Origin: Chelatococcus albus
Lineage (GTDB): Bacteria; Pseudomonadota; Alphaproteobacteria; Rhizobiales; Beijerinckiaceae
Direction of reading: 5' to 3'
Assembly: GCF_030067675.1 (NCBI RefSeq)
Contig: NZ_JASJEV010000006.1
Coordinates: forward strand, 1-64,000
Length of the DNA: 64,000 bases
The notes beneath the pieces are model-generated. The model saw only the letters and a program-made list of their open reading frames with translations, ran no database searches and was not told the origin of the DNA. Position numbers and translations under genes: made by a program. Positions 45,865 through 54,602 of the stretch are shown in pieces; positions within the stretch are counted from its first letter, which is position 1, and each line of letters starts with the position of its first letter.

Positions 45865-47130
45865 TCAGGTGTTCATCGATTCGAAGAAGTCGCCGTTCGT
45901 CTTGGTCTGCCGCAGCTTGTCGAGCAGGAACTCGGCCGCGTCCACCGTGCCCATCGGATTGAGGATGCGGCGCAGCACGTACATCTTCTTGAGCACGTCC
46001 GGCGGCACCAGGAGCTCCTCCTTGCGCGTGCCGGAGCGGGTGATGTCGATCGCCGGGAAGACGCGCTTGTCCGAGACCTTGCGGTCGAGGATGATCTCGG
46101 AATTGCCCGTGCCCTTGAATTCCTCGAAGATCACCTCGTCCATGCGGCTGCCGGTATCGATGAGCGCGGTCGCGATGATGGTCAGCGAGCCGCCCTCCTC
46201 GATATTGCGCGCCGCGCCGAAGAAGCGTTTCGGTCGCTGCAGGGCGTTGGCGTCGACACCGCCCGTGAGCACCTTGCCCGACGAGGGCACCACGGTGTTG
46301 TAGGCGCGTCCGAGCCGGGTGATCGAATCAAGCAGGATGACGACGTCGCGGCCGTGCTCGACGAGGCGCTTCGCCTTCTCGATCACCATCTCCGACACCT
46401 GCACATGTCGTGCGGCCGGCTCGTCGAAGGTCGAGGAAATGACCTCGCCCTTCACCGAGCGCTGCATGTCGGTGACCTCCTCGGGCCGCTCGTCGATGAG
46501 CAGCACGATAAGATAGCACTCGGGATGATTGGTGGTGATCGACTTGGCGATGTTCTGCAGGAGAACCGTCTTGCCGGTGCGCGGTGGCGCCACGATGAGC
46601 GCGCGCTGGCCCTTGCCGATCGGCGAGACGATGTCGATGACGCGCGCCGAGTAGTCTTTCTTCGTCGGGTCCTCGATTTCGAGCTTCAGGCGCTCGTCCG
46701 GGTAGAGCGGCGTGAGGTTGTCGAAGTGGACCTTGTGCCGGATCTTCTCCGGGTCCTCGAAATTGATGGTGTTGACCTTGAGCAGGGCGAAATAGCGCTC
46801 GCCCTCCTTCGGCCCCCGGATCGGCCCTTCCACGGTATCGCCGGTGCGCAGGCCGAAGCGCCGGATCTGCGAGGGGGACACGTAGATGTCGTCGGGTCCC
46901 GGCAGATAGTTCGAATCGGAGGACCGCAGGAACCCGAAGCCGTCCTGCAGCACCTCGACGACGCCCTCGCCGATGATCTCGGTCTCGACCGCCGCGAGCT
47001 GCTTCAGTATCCCGAACATGAGCTCCTGCTTGCGCATGGTGCTCGCGTTCTCGACCTGATGCTCCTCCGCGAAGGTGAGAAGCTCGGTCGGCGACTTGGA
47101 CTTGAGGTCCTGGAGCTTGATCTCCCGCAT
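45865..47130 (-). CDS. rho: Transcription termination factor Rho
   Basis: Hexameric RNA helicase that ends transcription, 421 residues. The N-terminal RNA-binding domain has the lead [17 protein letters not shown] and [20 protein letters not shown]; the ATPase has Walker [14 protein letters not shown], Walker [17 protein letters not shown] and the Q/R loops [14 protein letters not shown] at 47130 is the standard start. A 215-base leader separates it from hemJ; long leaders are typical of Rho self-control. Confidence 0.97.
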   Translation of the reverse strand: MREIKLQDLKSKSPTELLTFAEEHQVENASTMRKQELMFGILKQLAAVETEIIGEGVVEVLQDGFGFLRSSDSNYLPGPDDIYVSPSQIRRFGLRTGDTVEGPIRGPKEGERYFALLKVNTINFEDPEKIRHKVHFDNLTPLYPDERLKLEIEDPTKKDYSARVIDIVSPIGKGQRALIVAPPRTGKTVLLQNIAKSITTNHPECYLIVLLIDERPEEVTDMQRSVKGEVISSTFDEPAARHVQVSEMVIEKAKRLVEHGRDVVILLDSITRLGRAYNTVVPSSGKVLTGGVDANALQRPKRFFGAARNIEEGGSLTIIATALIDTGSRMDEVIFEEFKGTGNSEIILDRKVSDKRVFPAIDITRSGTRKEELLVPPDVLKKMYVLRRILNPMGTVDAAEFLLDKLRQTKTNGDFFESMNT

Positions 47131-47345
47131 GGGGACTCTCTTGAGGCTGATCCTGCGAAGGCCGCGGTGAGCGGCCGGGAAAACGAGGCGGGAAAACAGG
47201 CCGAGGCAGCACGCGGGCGAACCGGCCGCCACCGCTGCGCGCGAGGTCGGCTGGAAGAAACCGCTGCGCGAGCCTGTTGTCGGGAAGGCTTCCTTTCGTA
47301 ACGTCTTTTCCTGTGGGGCTCAACCCCCCATGATGCGTCGGACCG

Positions 47346-47771
47346 TCAGAACGGCTTCACGATGACGAGCACGACGATGCCGATCATCAGGATCGTCGGG
47401 ACCTCGTTGAGAACGCGATAGAAGCCTGCCGGACGCGTGTTGCGATCTTCGGCGAAGCGCCGCACGGTGGCCCCGAGGAAGCCGTTAACGCCGGACAGGG
47501 CGACAACGAGGGCCATCTTGGCGTGGAACCATCCCGCCTTGAACCAGCCTGCCTGCCAGGCGAGCACCAGACCGAGAACCCAGGCAGCCACCATCGCCGG
47601 CGTCATGATCGCCTTGAGAAGCCGGCGCTCCATGACCTTGAAGGTTTCGGACTTGTCGGACCCGGGAGCGGCATCGGCGTGATAGACGAACAGACGCGGC
47701 AGATAAAGCAGACCCGCCATCCAGGCGATGACGGCGACGACATGCAGGGCCTTGAGCCAGTCGTAGAGCAT
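47346..47771 (-). CDS. hemJ: HemJ protoporphyrinogen oxidase
   Basis: Membrane enzyme (141 residues, about four membrane segments) that oxidises protoporphyrinogen IX in heme synthesis when HemG/HemY is absent. The first segment carries the conserved His in WLKALHVVAVIAWMAGLLY; later motifs are LKAIMTPAMVAAWVLG, WFHAKMALVVALSG and FRVLNEVPTILMIG (here FYRVLNEVPT). Start ATG at 47771. It lies 10 bases after hemE and upstream of rho, a usual alphaproteobacterial order. Confidence 0.93.
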   Translation of the reverse strand: MLYDWLKALHVVAVIAWMAGLLYLPRLFVYHADAAPGSDKSETFKVMERRLLKAIMTPAMVAAWVLGLVLAWQAGWFKAGWFHAKMALVVALSGVNGFLGATVRRFAEDRNTRPAGFYRVLNEVPTILMIGIVVLVIVKPF

Positions 47772-47781
47772 GGTTCGTCCC

Positions 47782-48822
47782 TCAATCGCCGCGCACGCGC
47801 CGCAGCATCCGCTCGACATGGGATATCGGCGTCTCCGGCAGGATGCCGTGGCCGAGATTGAAGATGTGCGGCCGCCCCGCGAAAGCGGCGAGAATGGCGT
47901 CGACGGCCTCGTCCAGGGCGCGCCCGCCGGCGACGAGCGCGAGCGGGTCGAGATTGCCCTGAACAGGCCTGAGCGGCTGCAGCACGTCGCGCGCCCAAGC
48001 GGGGTCGACGGCCCAATCGAGGCCCACCGCATCGGCGATGCCGCTCTTCGCCAGAACCTCGAGACGCGGGCCGGCCCCGCGCGCGAAAACGATGACGCGG
48101 GCTTGCGGCCGGGCGACACGCACGCCTTCCACGAGGCGCCGCACCGGATCGAGCGACAGGCGGTCGAAAAGTGCCGGGGGCAGGGCGCCGGCGAAGCTCT
48201 CGAAGATCTGCACGGCGTCCGCACCCGCATCGATCTGGGCTACGAGATAGCGGACGGAGGCTGTGACCAGCCGGTCGATGAGCCGCTCGATGAAGACCGG
48301 ATCTCGATAGGCGAGAACCCGCGCCGGTGCCTGGTCTGGCGTGCTCTTGCCGGCGATCATGTAGCTCGCCACCGTCCACGGTGCACCGCAGAAGCCGAGG
48401 AGCGTCGTCTCGCCCGGCAGATCGCCGCGCAGCCGCTGCAGCGTCTCGAAGACGGGTGAAAGGCGGCCGAGGTCGAGCTCCTCGTCGAGGTGCGCCAGGT
48501 CGGCAAGGCCCGTCACCGGATCGAGGCGCGGGCCCTCGCCCTCGGTGAAGCGCACGTCCTGCCCGAGCGCATGCGGCACGACGAGAATATCGCTGAACAG
48601 GATCGCCGCATCGAAGCCGAAGCGGCGGATCGGCTGCAGGGTGACCTCGGTGGCGAGCGCCGGGTTGTAGCAAAGGTCGAGGAAGGATCCGGCCTGCGCC
48701 CGCACGGCACGATATTCGGGCAGGTAGCGGCCCGCCTGTCGCATGAGCCAGACCGGCGGACGGGGAAGCGCCTCGCCGGCGAGTACGCGCATCACGGCGC
48801 GGGTTTGGGCAGTCCCGTCCAC
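47782..48822 (-). CDS. hemE: Uroporphyrinogen decarboxylase
   Basis: Removes four carboxyl groups from uroporphyrinogen III, giving coproporphyrinogen III; 346 residues. The substrate-binding motif is [17 protein letters not shown]; further motifs are [27 protein letters not shown] and [11 protein letters not shown]. Starts with GTG at 48822 behind GAGGGAG. It flanks the candidate replication origin on its left, the same place as hemE in Caulobacter. Confidence 0.96.
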   Translation of the reverse strand: MDGTAQTRAVMRVLAGEALPRPPVWLMRQAGRYLPEYRAVRAQAGSFLDLCYNPALATEVTLQPIRRFGFDAAILFSDILVVPHALGQDVRFTEGEGPRLDPVTGLADLAHLDEELDLGRLSPVFETLQRLRGDLPGETTLLGFCGAPWTVASYMIAGKSTPDQAPARVLAYRDPVFIERLIDRLVTASVRYLVAQIDAGADAVQIFESFAGALPPALFDRLSLDPVRRLVEGVRVARPQARVIVFARGAGPRLEVLAKSGIADAVGLDWAVDPAWARDVLQPLRPVQGNLDPLALVAGGRALDEAVDAILAAFAGRPHIFNLGHGILPETPISHVERMLRRVRGD

Positions 48823-48903
48823 GGAGGCTCCCTCAAAGATCTAAGATTCTTGGAAAAGGACTCTGTTGGTTTTGTTTGAGCTGCGGATTACCGCGCCCCA
48901 ACG

Positions 48904-48912
48904 CCATCCACA
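48904..48912 (+). promoter_or_regulatory. Weak DnaA-box-like site
   Basis: CCATCCACA matches seven of nine bases of TTATCCACA. It lies just right of the AT-rich stretch of the candidate origin. Confidence 0.35.
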
Positions 48913-49001
48913 ATCGTTCAACAGGTGGTCCCGGAGTCGCAGGCAGCGGGTGGGCGGACGCACTGCCCGGGCGACGGTCGCCGCCGCCCCTTCGCGGGAC
49001 C

Positions 49002-49016
49002 TTAACGAATCCTTAA
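49002..49016. promoter_or_regulatory. CtrA-type box in the candidate origin
   Basis: TTAA-CGAATCC-TTAA is a perfect TTAA-N7-TTAA. Its spacer contains GAATC, a CcrM (GANTC) methylation site. CtrA boxes of this form silence replication in Caulobacter by blocking DnaA at Cori. Confidence 0.65.
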
Positions 49017-49018
49017 GA

Positions 49019-49034
49019 TTTATGGCTTGTTAAC
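49019..49034. promoter_or_regulatory. Second, imperfect CtrA-type box
   Basis: TTTA-TGGCTTG-TTAAC has one mismatch to TTAA-N7-TTAAC and lies 3 bases beyond the first box. It may be a lower-affinity partner site. Confidence 0.4.
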
Positions 49035-49057
49035 CATGGCCGTCGTTCCGTGGGGGA

Positions 49058-49079
49058 ATGGTTAAGGGATCGTAACCAT
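49058..49079. repeat. Inverted repeat in the candidate origin
   Basis: ATGGTTA and TAACCAT flank an 8-base spacer (AGGGATCG). The pair is perfect and sits 165 bases before the PPDK-regulator start; it could form a hairpin or bind a dimer. Confidence 0.55.
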
Positions 49080-49188
49080 CCACGGATGCCGCTGCTGGCA
49101 GGCGCAATTCCCGCACAGGGGCTCGCCTGTTGATCGCGGACGCGCCACAGGTCACAGTGCCGCCCGACGCCGCCGGCCGGGTGCGCGT

Positions 49189-49197
49189 TTGTCCACA
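49189..49197 (+). promoter_or_regulatory. DnaA-box-like site
   Basis: TTGTCCACA matches eight of nine bases of the DnaA box TTATCCACA. It lies inside the gap only if the PPDK-regulator gene starts at the TTG at 49244, which has the better ribosome site. Confidence 0.55.
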
Positions 49198-49243
49198 TCT
49201 CTCGACTCCCCGTCCCACGGATCCGGAGCCTCTGGAGCCTCTC

Positions 49244-50074
49244 TTGGGCCGCAGCTATTTCCATCTCCATCTCGTCTCGGACGCCACGGGCGAGACGCTG
49301 ATTGCCGTCGCGCGTGCGGCTGCGGCGCAGTACGAGGGCATCTCGGCCATCGAGCATGTCTATCCGCTCGTCCGCTCCGACTCCCAGCTCGAGCGCGTCA
49401 TCAGCGAGATCGAGGCCGCACCGGGCATCGTGCTGTACACGCTGGTCGAACCCGACCTCGCCGAGCGCCTGGAAGCGGCCTGCGGCACATCCGGATCGCC
49501 CTGCCTGTCGGTGCTGCAGCCGGTGCTCGGCCTGTTCCAGTCTTACCTCGGCGCCGCCTCCACCGCGCGCCCCGGTGCTCAGCATGTCCTCAATGCCGAG
49601 TACTTCAAGCGCATCGACGCGATGAATTTCACGCTGCTGCACGATGACGGCCAGATGGCCGAGGACATCGAACAGGCCGATGTGGTGCTCGTCGGCGTCA
49701 GCCGCACGTCCAAGACGCCGACCTCGATCTATCTGGCGAACCGTGGCATCAAGACCGCCAATATCCCGCTGGTGCCCGGCCTGCCACTGCCGCCGCAGCT
49801 CGACGAAGTGCGCAAGCCGCTCGTCGTCGGCCTCGTCGCCTCGCCCGAACGCATCGTTCAGATCCGCCAGAACCGGCTGCTCAGCCTGCGTGCCGACGAT
49901 GCATCGCCCTATGTCGACCGCGACGCCGTCGCCGACGAGATCGCCCAGTCGCGGCGCCTCTTCGCGCGCAACAGCTGGCCGGTGATCGACGTGACGCGCC
50001 GCTCCATCGAGGAGACAGCCGCGGCGATCATCGATCTCTATCGCGACCACCGCATGAAGTTCATCGCCATCTGA
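49244..50074 (+). CDS. PPDK/PEP-synthase regulatory protein (kinase-phosphorylase, DUF299)
   Basis: Bifunctional regulator of 276 residues that uses ADP to inactivate and phosphate to reactivate PEP synthase or pyruvate-phosphate dikinase. The start [14 protein letters not shown] and the phosphate-binding motif [18 protein letters not shown] (151-168) are diagnostic. The TTG at 49244 has GGAG 6 bases upstream and yields the typical N-terminus; a TTG at 49130 would add 38 low-complexity residues and run into the origin region. It heads the rightward group with maf, aroE, coaE and dnaQ. Confidence 0.9.
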   Translation: MGRSYFHLHLVSDATGETLIAVARAAAAQYEGISAIEHVYPLVRSDSQLERVISEIEAAPGIVLYTLVEPDLAERLEAACGTSGSPCLSVLQPVLGLFQSYLGAASTARPGAQHVLNAEYFKRIDAMNFTLLHDDGQMAEDIEQADVVLVGVSRTSKTPTSIYLANRGIKTANIPLVPGLPLPPQLDEVRKPLVVGLVASPERIVQIRQNRLLSLRADDASPYVDRDAVADEIAQSRRLFARNSWPVIDVTRRSIEETAAAIIDLYRDHRMKFIAI

Positions 50075-50101
50075 CCTGACGACCAGCCGACTTGAAGCGC
50101 C

Positions 50102-50722
50102 ATGACAGCCGGACTGTGGATCGCCGAACAGGCTCTTCTCCTCGCCTCGACCAGCCAGACGCGCCGTGACATGCTGGAGGCCGCGGGCCTGCCCGTCGAG
50201 ACGGAGAACCCCGGCCTCGACGAACGGGCGGTGGAGGCGCCGCATCGCGCCGCCGGCGCCGCTCCGGATCGCATCGCCGCGCTTCTTGCGCGCGAGAAGG
50301 CCCTGGCTGTCAGCCGTCGGCGGGTCGGGCGCCTCGTCGTCGGCGCCGACCAGACACTCGACTGCGAGGGCCGCGCCTTCTCAAAACCCGCCGATGCGGA
50401 GGGAGCGGTGGCGCAGATCCTGGCGCTCGCCGGACGCACGCACTACCTTCACTCGGCGGTCGCCCTGACGCGTGACGGCGACGTCCTCTTCGAGACCGTG
50501 ACGAGCGCCGCTCTCACCATGCGGCCGCTGGACGAAAGCTCTGTGCGCCGCTATGTCGCCGCCGTCGGTCCTGCAGTGACGGGGAGCGTCGGGGCCTATC
50601 GGCTCGAGGGGCTCGGCGTGCACCTCTTCGAGCGGATCGAGGGTGATCATTTCACCATCCTCGGCCTGCCCCTCATTCCGCTCCTCGCGGCGCTTCGCCG
50701 CGAGCGCTGCCTCGCTGCGTGA
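50102..50722 (+). CDS. Maf-family nucleoside triphosphate pyrophosphatase
   Basis: House-cleaning pyrophosphatase of 206 residues acting on non-standard or modified nucleotides. The start reads LLLASTSQTRRDMLEAAGL, matching the family LASxSPxRxxLL; the catalytic Asp is in VVGADQTLDCEG; KPADAEGAVAQILALAGRTH and FTILGLPLIPLL complete the pattern. The start ATG at 50102 is 27 bases after the previous stop. It precedes aroE by 7 bases. Confidence 0.9.
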   Translation: MTAGLWIAEQALLLASTSQTRRDMLEAAGLPVETENPGLDERAVEAPHRAAGAAPDRIAALLAREKALAVSRRRVGRLVVGADQTLDCEGRAFSKPADAEGAVAQILALAGRTHYLHSAVALTRDGDVLFETVTSAALTMRPLDESSVRRYVAAVGPAVTGSVGAYRLEGLGVHLFERIEGDHFTILGLPLIPLLAALRRERCLAA

Positions 50723-50729
50723 GAGGATC

Positions 50730-51578
50730 ATGACGCTGCAACTGCGCAAGGCCTGCATCATCGGCTATCCCGTCAAGCACTCGCGGTCGCCCCTGTTGCA
50801 CGGGCACTGGCTGCACGAGTACGGGCTGGATGGCGCGTACGAACGGGCAGAAGTGGCGCCCGAAGATCTCGCCTCCTTCATGGCCGGCTTCGCGGGCAAG
50901 GGTTACGTGGGCGGCAATGTCACCGTGCCGCACAAGGAGAGCATCATGGCCTGCCTCGATGCCGTGACCGAAACGGCGCAGGCCATGGGCGCGGTCAATA
51001 CGCTGTGGTTCGAAGGCGGTAGGCTCTGCGGCGACAACACCGACGTCGTCGGTTTTCTCGCCAATCTGGACGAAGGTGCGCCGGGCTGGGACGCCCGCAC
51101 GCGGACCGTGGTCGTGCTCGGCGCGGGCGGCGCGGCGAAGGCCGTGGTCTACGGCCTGCTGCAGCGCGGCATGGAGCGCGTCGCCGTGGTCAACCGCTCC
51201 TTTGAGCGGGCTGATGCCCTGCGCGAGCGCTTCGGCTCGCGCGTCCTGGCGGCTCCGTGGGAAGCCCTGCCCGCCCTCCTCGGCGAAACCAAGCTCCTCG
51301 TCAATACCACCTCGCTCGGGATGAGCGGCCAGCCCCCGCTTGCGATCGACCTCGAGCCCCTGCCATCCGGCGCCGTCGTCAACGACATCGTCTACGTGCC
51401 TCTGGAGACGCCGCTCCTCACCGCTGCCCGCGCCCGGGGCCTGCTCGCGGTGGACGGGCTCGGCATGCTCCTGCATCAGGCGGTGCCGGGTTTCGAACGC
51501 TGGTTCGGTGTCCGCCCTCAGGTTTCGGCGGCCCTGCGCGCTCATATCGTCGCCGACATAGTCAGGACCAACCCGTGA
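50730..51578 (+). CDS. aroE: Shikimate dehydrogenase
   Basis: Reduces 3-dehydroshikimate with NADPH in aromatic amino acid synthesis, 282 residues. The shikimate-binding motif [13 protein letters not shown] is at about residues 12-24, the catalytic Lys69 is in TVPHKESIM, the partner Asp is in GDNTDVVGF, and the NADP fold has [13 protein letters not shown] and [12 protein letters not shown] at 50730 follows GAGAGGA. It overlaps the coaE start by 4 bases (GTGA). Confidence 0.95.
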   Translation: MTLQLRKACIIGYPVKHSRSPLLHGHWLHEYGLDGAYERAEVAPEDLASFMAGFAGKGYVGGNVTVPHKESIMACLDAVTETAQAMGAVNTLWFEGGRLCGDNTDVVGFLANLDEGAPGWDARTRTVVVLGAGGAAKAVVYGLLQRGMERVAVVNRSFERADALRERFGSRVLAAPWEALPALLGETKLLVNTTSLGMSGQPPLAIDLEPLPSGAVVNDIVYVPLETPLLTAARARGLLAVDGLGMLLHQAVPGFERWFGVRPQVSAALRAHIVADIVRTNP

Positions 51579-52204
51579 CCTTTCTCATCGGCCTCACCGG
51601 TTCCATCGGCATGGGCAAGTCGGCGACGGCGGCCATGTTCCGTGCCTTCGGGGTGCCGGTGCACGACGCAGATGCCGCCGTCCACGCCCTCTATCGCGGC
51701 GAGGCGGCTCCGCTCGTCGAGGCGGCCTTTCCCGGTACGACCGTCGACGGGGTGGTCGATCGTGCCAAGCTTGGCGCTGCTGTGCTCGGCAATGCGGAGA
51801 AGATCGCCCGCCTCGAGGCGATCGTGCATCCGCTGGTCAGGGAAAGCGAGCGGGATTTCGTGCGTCGCGCCGTCGCCGCGAACCGGCCGGTCGCCGTTCT
51901 CGACATCCCGCTTCTCCTGGAGACACAAGGCGAGGGTCGCTGCGACGCGGTGGTCGTCGTCACCGCTCCGGCCGAGGTGCAGCGTGCCCGCGTGCTCGCC
52001 CGGCCGGGTATGACCGAGGAGCGATTTCGGCTGATTCACGTGAAACAGATGCCCGATGCCGAAAAGCGTGCCCGTGCCCATTTCCTCGTGGATACCGGCC
52101 GCGGCTTCGCTGCCGCCGAGCGGCAGGTCGGCGATATCCTGCGCGCCCTGAGCGGGCGCAATGGCACGGCCGCGGCACGGATCCTTGCCGGAACGGGAGA
52201 TTGA
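51575..52204 (+). CDS. coaE: Dephospho-CoA kinase
   Basis: Last step of coenzyme A synthesis, 209 residues. The P-loop is [17 protein letters not shown] (about residues 6-22), followed by [10 protein letters not shown], the LID/CoA region [11 protein letters not shown] and the [20 protein letters not shown] motif. Starts with GTG in a GTGA overlap with aroE. Its coding sequence contains a parS-like site at 52033-52047. The dnaQ start follows the stop by 2 bases. Confidence 0.94.
   Translation: MTFLIGLTGSIGMGKSATAAMFRAFGVPVHDADAAVHALYRGEAAPLVEAAFPGTTVDGVVDRAKLGAAVLGNAEKIARLEAIVHPLVRESERDFVRRAVAANRPVAVLDIPLLLETQGEGRCDAVVVVTAPAEVQRARVLARPGMTEERFRLIHVKQMPDAEKRARAHFLVDTGRGFAAAERQVGDILRALSGRNGTAAARILAGTGD
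52033..52047. promoter_or_regulatory. parS-like site with one mismatch, inside coaE
   Basis: GATTCACGTGAAACA matches the parS consensus TGTTTCACGTGAAACA at all but one core base (A for T) and, with the T at 52032, gives 15 of 16 matches. It lies 3 kb right of the candidate origin, opposite the core site in rsmG. Confidence 0.6.
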
Positions 52205-52206
52205 AG

Positions 52207-52932
52207 GTGCTCAGGGAGATCGTTCTCGACACGGAGACGACCGGCGTCGACGCCGCCAGGGGCGACCGCATCATCGAGATCGGCGGCGTCGAGCTGCTCA
52301 ACCACATCCCGACAGGGCGCACATTCCACGTCTACATCAATCCCGAGCGCCCCGTCTCGCGCGGGGCCTTCGAGGTGCATGGCCTCTCGGACGAATTCCT
52401 GGCGGACAAGCCGGTCTTTGCGGCCATCGCCGATGATTTCATCGCCTTCGCCCGCGACGCTCGCCTCGTCATCCACAATGCCGCCTTCGACGTCGGCTTC
52501 CTCGACATGGAGCTCAAGCGGCTCGGCCACAGCCCGATCCAGCCGGAGCTGGTGGTCGACACATTGGCGCTGGCGCGCCGCAAGCATCCGGGTGCCTTGA
52601 ACAGCCTCGACGCGCTCTGCGCCCGCTACGGCATCGACAACTCGCGCCGCACGAAGCACGGCGCGCTGCTCGACGCCGAGATCCTGGCCGAGGTCTATAT
52701 CGAGCTGATCGGCGGCAAGCAGGCCGACCTCGGCCTCGTGGGCCCGGCGAGCGCGCGCGTGCTCACCGTCGCGGTGGCGAAAGGACAACGCGCGGCGCAG
52801 CGGCCCCTGCCGCTCGCCCCGCGCCTCACCGAAGCCGAGCGAGCGGCCCACGCCGCCTTCGTCGCGACCCTCGGCCCGCAGGCGATCTGGCGCGACTATC
52901 TCGGCGAAAACGACAGCGGCCCGGAAGCGTGA
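52207..52932 (+). CDS. dnaQ: DNA polymerase III epsilon subunit (proofreading exonuclease)
   Basis: 3-prime to 5-prime exonuclease of 241 residues. Exo I is VLDTETTG with Asp8 and Glu10; Exo II is HNAAFDVGFLDMEL; Exo III-epsilon is RTKHGALLDAEILAEVY with the catalytic His and Asp. The GTG at 52207 is preferred to a TTG at 52201 because GGGAGA then lies 6 bases upstream. A C-terminal tail after residue 175 corresponds to the polymerase-binding part. It is the last gene of the rightward group before convergent secB. Confidence 0.95.
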   Translation: MLREIVLDTETTGVDAARGDRIIEIGGVELLNHIPTGRTFHVYINPERPVSRGAFEVHGLSDEFLADKPVFAAIADDFIAFARDARLVIHNAAFDVGFLDMELKRLGHSPIQPELVVDTLALARRKHPGALNSLDALCARYGIDNSRRTKHGALLDAEILAEVYIELIGGKQADLGLVGPASARVLTVAVAKGQRAAQRPLPLAPRLTEAERAAHAAFVATLGPQAIWRDYLGENDSGPEA

Positions 52933-52957
52933 GCCACCGGGCCGCGACATCGTTGCG

Positions 52958-52981
52958 CAAGTCGGATCACAAGTCGGATCA
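52958..52981. repeat. 12-base tandem repeat at the secB stop
   Basis: CAAGTCGGATCA occurs twice in succession, and the TCA of the second copy is the secB stop codon on the minus strand. The duplication lies outside the coding sequence. Confidence 0.8.
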
Positions 52982-53467
52982 GGAGACCGTGGCGGGCGTC
53001 TCGGCCGCCTGCAGCTCGGCGAGCTTCTGGCGGTAGAGTGCGGCGAAGTCGATCGGGTCGATGAACAGCGGCGGGAAGCCGCCGTTGCGCACCGCGTCCG
53101 CCACGATCTGGCGGGCGAAGGGGAACAACAGGCGCGGGCACTCGATCATGACGATCGGATGCAGCTGTTCCTGGGGCACGTTGCGGATGCGGAAGACGCC
53201 GCCGTAGACGAGCTCGAAGGCAAAGAGCGTGTCATTGCCGGAAGTGGCCTTGCCCTCGAGGGTCAGCTCCACCTGGAAGTCGTTGTCGGCAAGCTGGTTG
53301 GCGCCGACATTGACCTGGATCGAGATCTGCGGGCCCTGCTGCTGCGGCGCGAGCGAGCGCGGCGCATTCGGGTTCTCGAAGGATAGATCCCTGATATACT
53401 GCGCGAGCGCGTTGAGAGACGGAGCGTTGTCCTCGGCGGCGCCGCCGTTCGCGGTGGTGTCGGTCAT
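52979..53467 (-). CDS. secB: Protein-export chaperone SecB
   Basis: Cytoplasmic tetrameric chaperone that keeps preproteins unfolded for SecA, 162 residues. The family core reads [44 protein letters not shown] and [23 protein letters not shown] at 53467 with GGAGGA upstream at long spacing. It is convergent with dnaQ; the 400-base upstream gap leads to the divergent Tim44-like gene. Confidence 0.95.
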   Translation of the reverse strand: MTDTTANGGAAEDNAPSLNALAQYIRDLSFENPNAPRSLAPQQQGPQISIQVNVGANQLADNDFQVELTLEGKATSGNDTLFAFELVYGGVFRIRNVPQEQLHPIVMIECPRLLFPFARQIVADAVRNGGFPPLFIDPIDFAALYRQKLAELQAAETPATVS

Positions 53468-53867
53468 GTGAAGCGCGTCCTCCGGATCGCTGGAAATGTA
53501 CGGACCTGAGCTCAACGGACATCCGCGGTCCGTCGACCGGTTCTGCCGAACGGCCGGTCGCCTCGGGCCGGGTCCGCGCAGGTGAGAACCATCGATGCCG
53601 TCGGCCGCCGCGCAATCCGCCGCGACCCGGCAGCCCGCGGGGCTAGCACGGAAGGCGGGTTAGCGACAAGGCGCAGATGCCGGAAGGGGTCCGGCGCGCA
53701 CCGCGGGATGGGGCCGCGGCGGCGCCTGCACCGGGCGGCGGCCTTGTTCGCCCATGAGGTGGATGTTACGAGCGCAAGAACCCATATCGCAGGGGCCATC
53801 GATGATCCCTTCGTCGCCGCCGAGCTCCCGGGGCCCGGCGGCGGAGCGCGAGACGACCTGGACAGCC
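53468..53867. other. Intergenic stretch between secB and the Tim44-like gene
   Basis: Divergent 400-base gap. No coding frame with recognisable similarity was seen; in particular no FxsA gene, which often stands here in relatives. It must hold two divergent promoters, but no convincing -35/-10 pair was found. Confidence 0.4.
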
Positions 53868-54602
53868 ATGCAAGATTCATTCGACATAACGACGATCGTC
53901 TTTCTCGCGCTTGCCGTGTTCGTGATCTGGCGGTTGCGTTCTGTGCTCGGCCAGAAGACCGGCAATGAACGGCCACCGTACGATCCCTTCGCGCGCCGCG
54001 ATCCGCCGATGAAGCCCGGAGCCGACGCGCGCCGGGGCGAGGACAACGTGGTGCGCCTGCCCGGTGCGGCCAACGATCGCGCCACCCCCGCGCCGGCTGA
54101 ACAGGTGGTGCTCGCCGACCGCTGGAAGGGGATCGCCGAGCCCGGCTCGCCTGTCGCGGCGGGGCTGGACGGCATCGCCCGCATCGAATCCGCCTTCGAC
54201 GCGCGCAGTTTCCTGGACGGCGCCAAGATGGCCTACGAAATGATCGTCATGTCCTTCGCCTCGGGCGACCGCAAGACGTTGAAGAACCTCCTGTCAAAGG
54301 AGGTCTACGAAGGCTTCGAGCGCGCCATCAGCGAGCGCGACAGGCGCGGCGAGAAGGTGGAGACGACCTTCGTGTCGATCGACACCGCCGACATCACCCA
54401 TGTCGAGCTGCGGGGCAAGACGGCGCAGGTGACAGTACGCTTCCTGTCGAAGCTCATCACGGCCACGCGCAATGCCACCGGCGCGGTCGTCGACGGTAAT
54501 CCCGGCGAAGTGGTCGACGTCACTGACGTGTGGACCTTCTCGCGTGTGCTCGGAAGCCGCGACCCGAACTGGCAGCTCGTGGCGACCGAATCCGGCCAAT
54601 GA
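53868..54602 (+). CDS. Tim44/TimA-domain membrane-associated protein
   Basis: Protein of 244 residues with one N-terminal membrane segment (ITTIVFLALAVFVIWRLRSV) and a C-terminal Tim44-like domain (about residues 105-240) including FLDGAKMAYEMIVMSFASGD, LLSKEVYEGFERAI and VDVTDVWTFSRVLGSRDPNW. In alphaproteobacteria such proteins (TimA) are envelope proteins related to the mitochondrial import factor Tim44; exact function is unclear. ATG at 53868. Its stop overlaps the mltA start (ATGA). Confidence 0.88.
   Translation: MQDSFDITTIVFLALAVFVIWRLRSVLGQKTGNERPPYDPFARRDPPMKPGADARRGEDNVVRLPGAANDRATPAPAEQVVLADRWKGIAEPGSPVAAGLDGIARIESAFDARSFLDGAKMAYEMIVMSFASGDRKTLKNLLSKEVYEGFERAISERDRRGEKVETTFVSIDTADITHVELRGKTAQVTVRFLSKLITATRNATGAVVDGNPGEVVDVTDVWTFSRVLGSRDPNWQLVATESGQ

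Larger units (their letters stand above)
48823..49243. other. Candidate chromosomal replication origin (oriC/Cori-like)
   Basis: A 421-base gap between hemE and the PPDK-regulator gene, without a coding frame of its own. It holds an AT-rich stretch at about 48833-48890 in a GC-rich setting, a DnaA-box-like TTGTCCACA at 49189-49197 and a weaker CCATCCACA at 48904-48912. It also holds a perfect CtrA-type box at 49002-49016, a near match at 49019-49034, two GANTC methylation sites (48845, 49007) and an inverted repeat at 49058-49079. Position beside hemE is the place of the Caulobacter origin. Few DnaA boxes match well, which is the main reservation. Confidence 0.7.
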
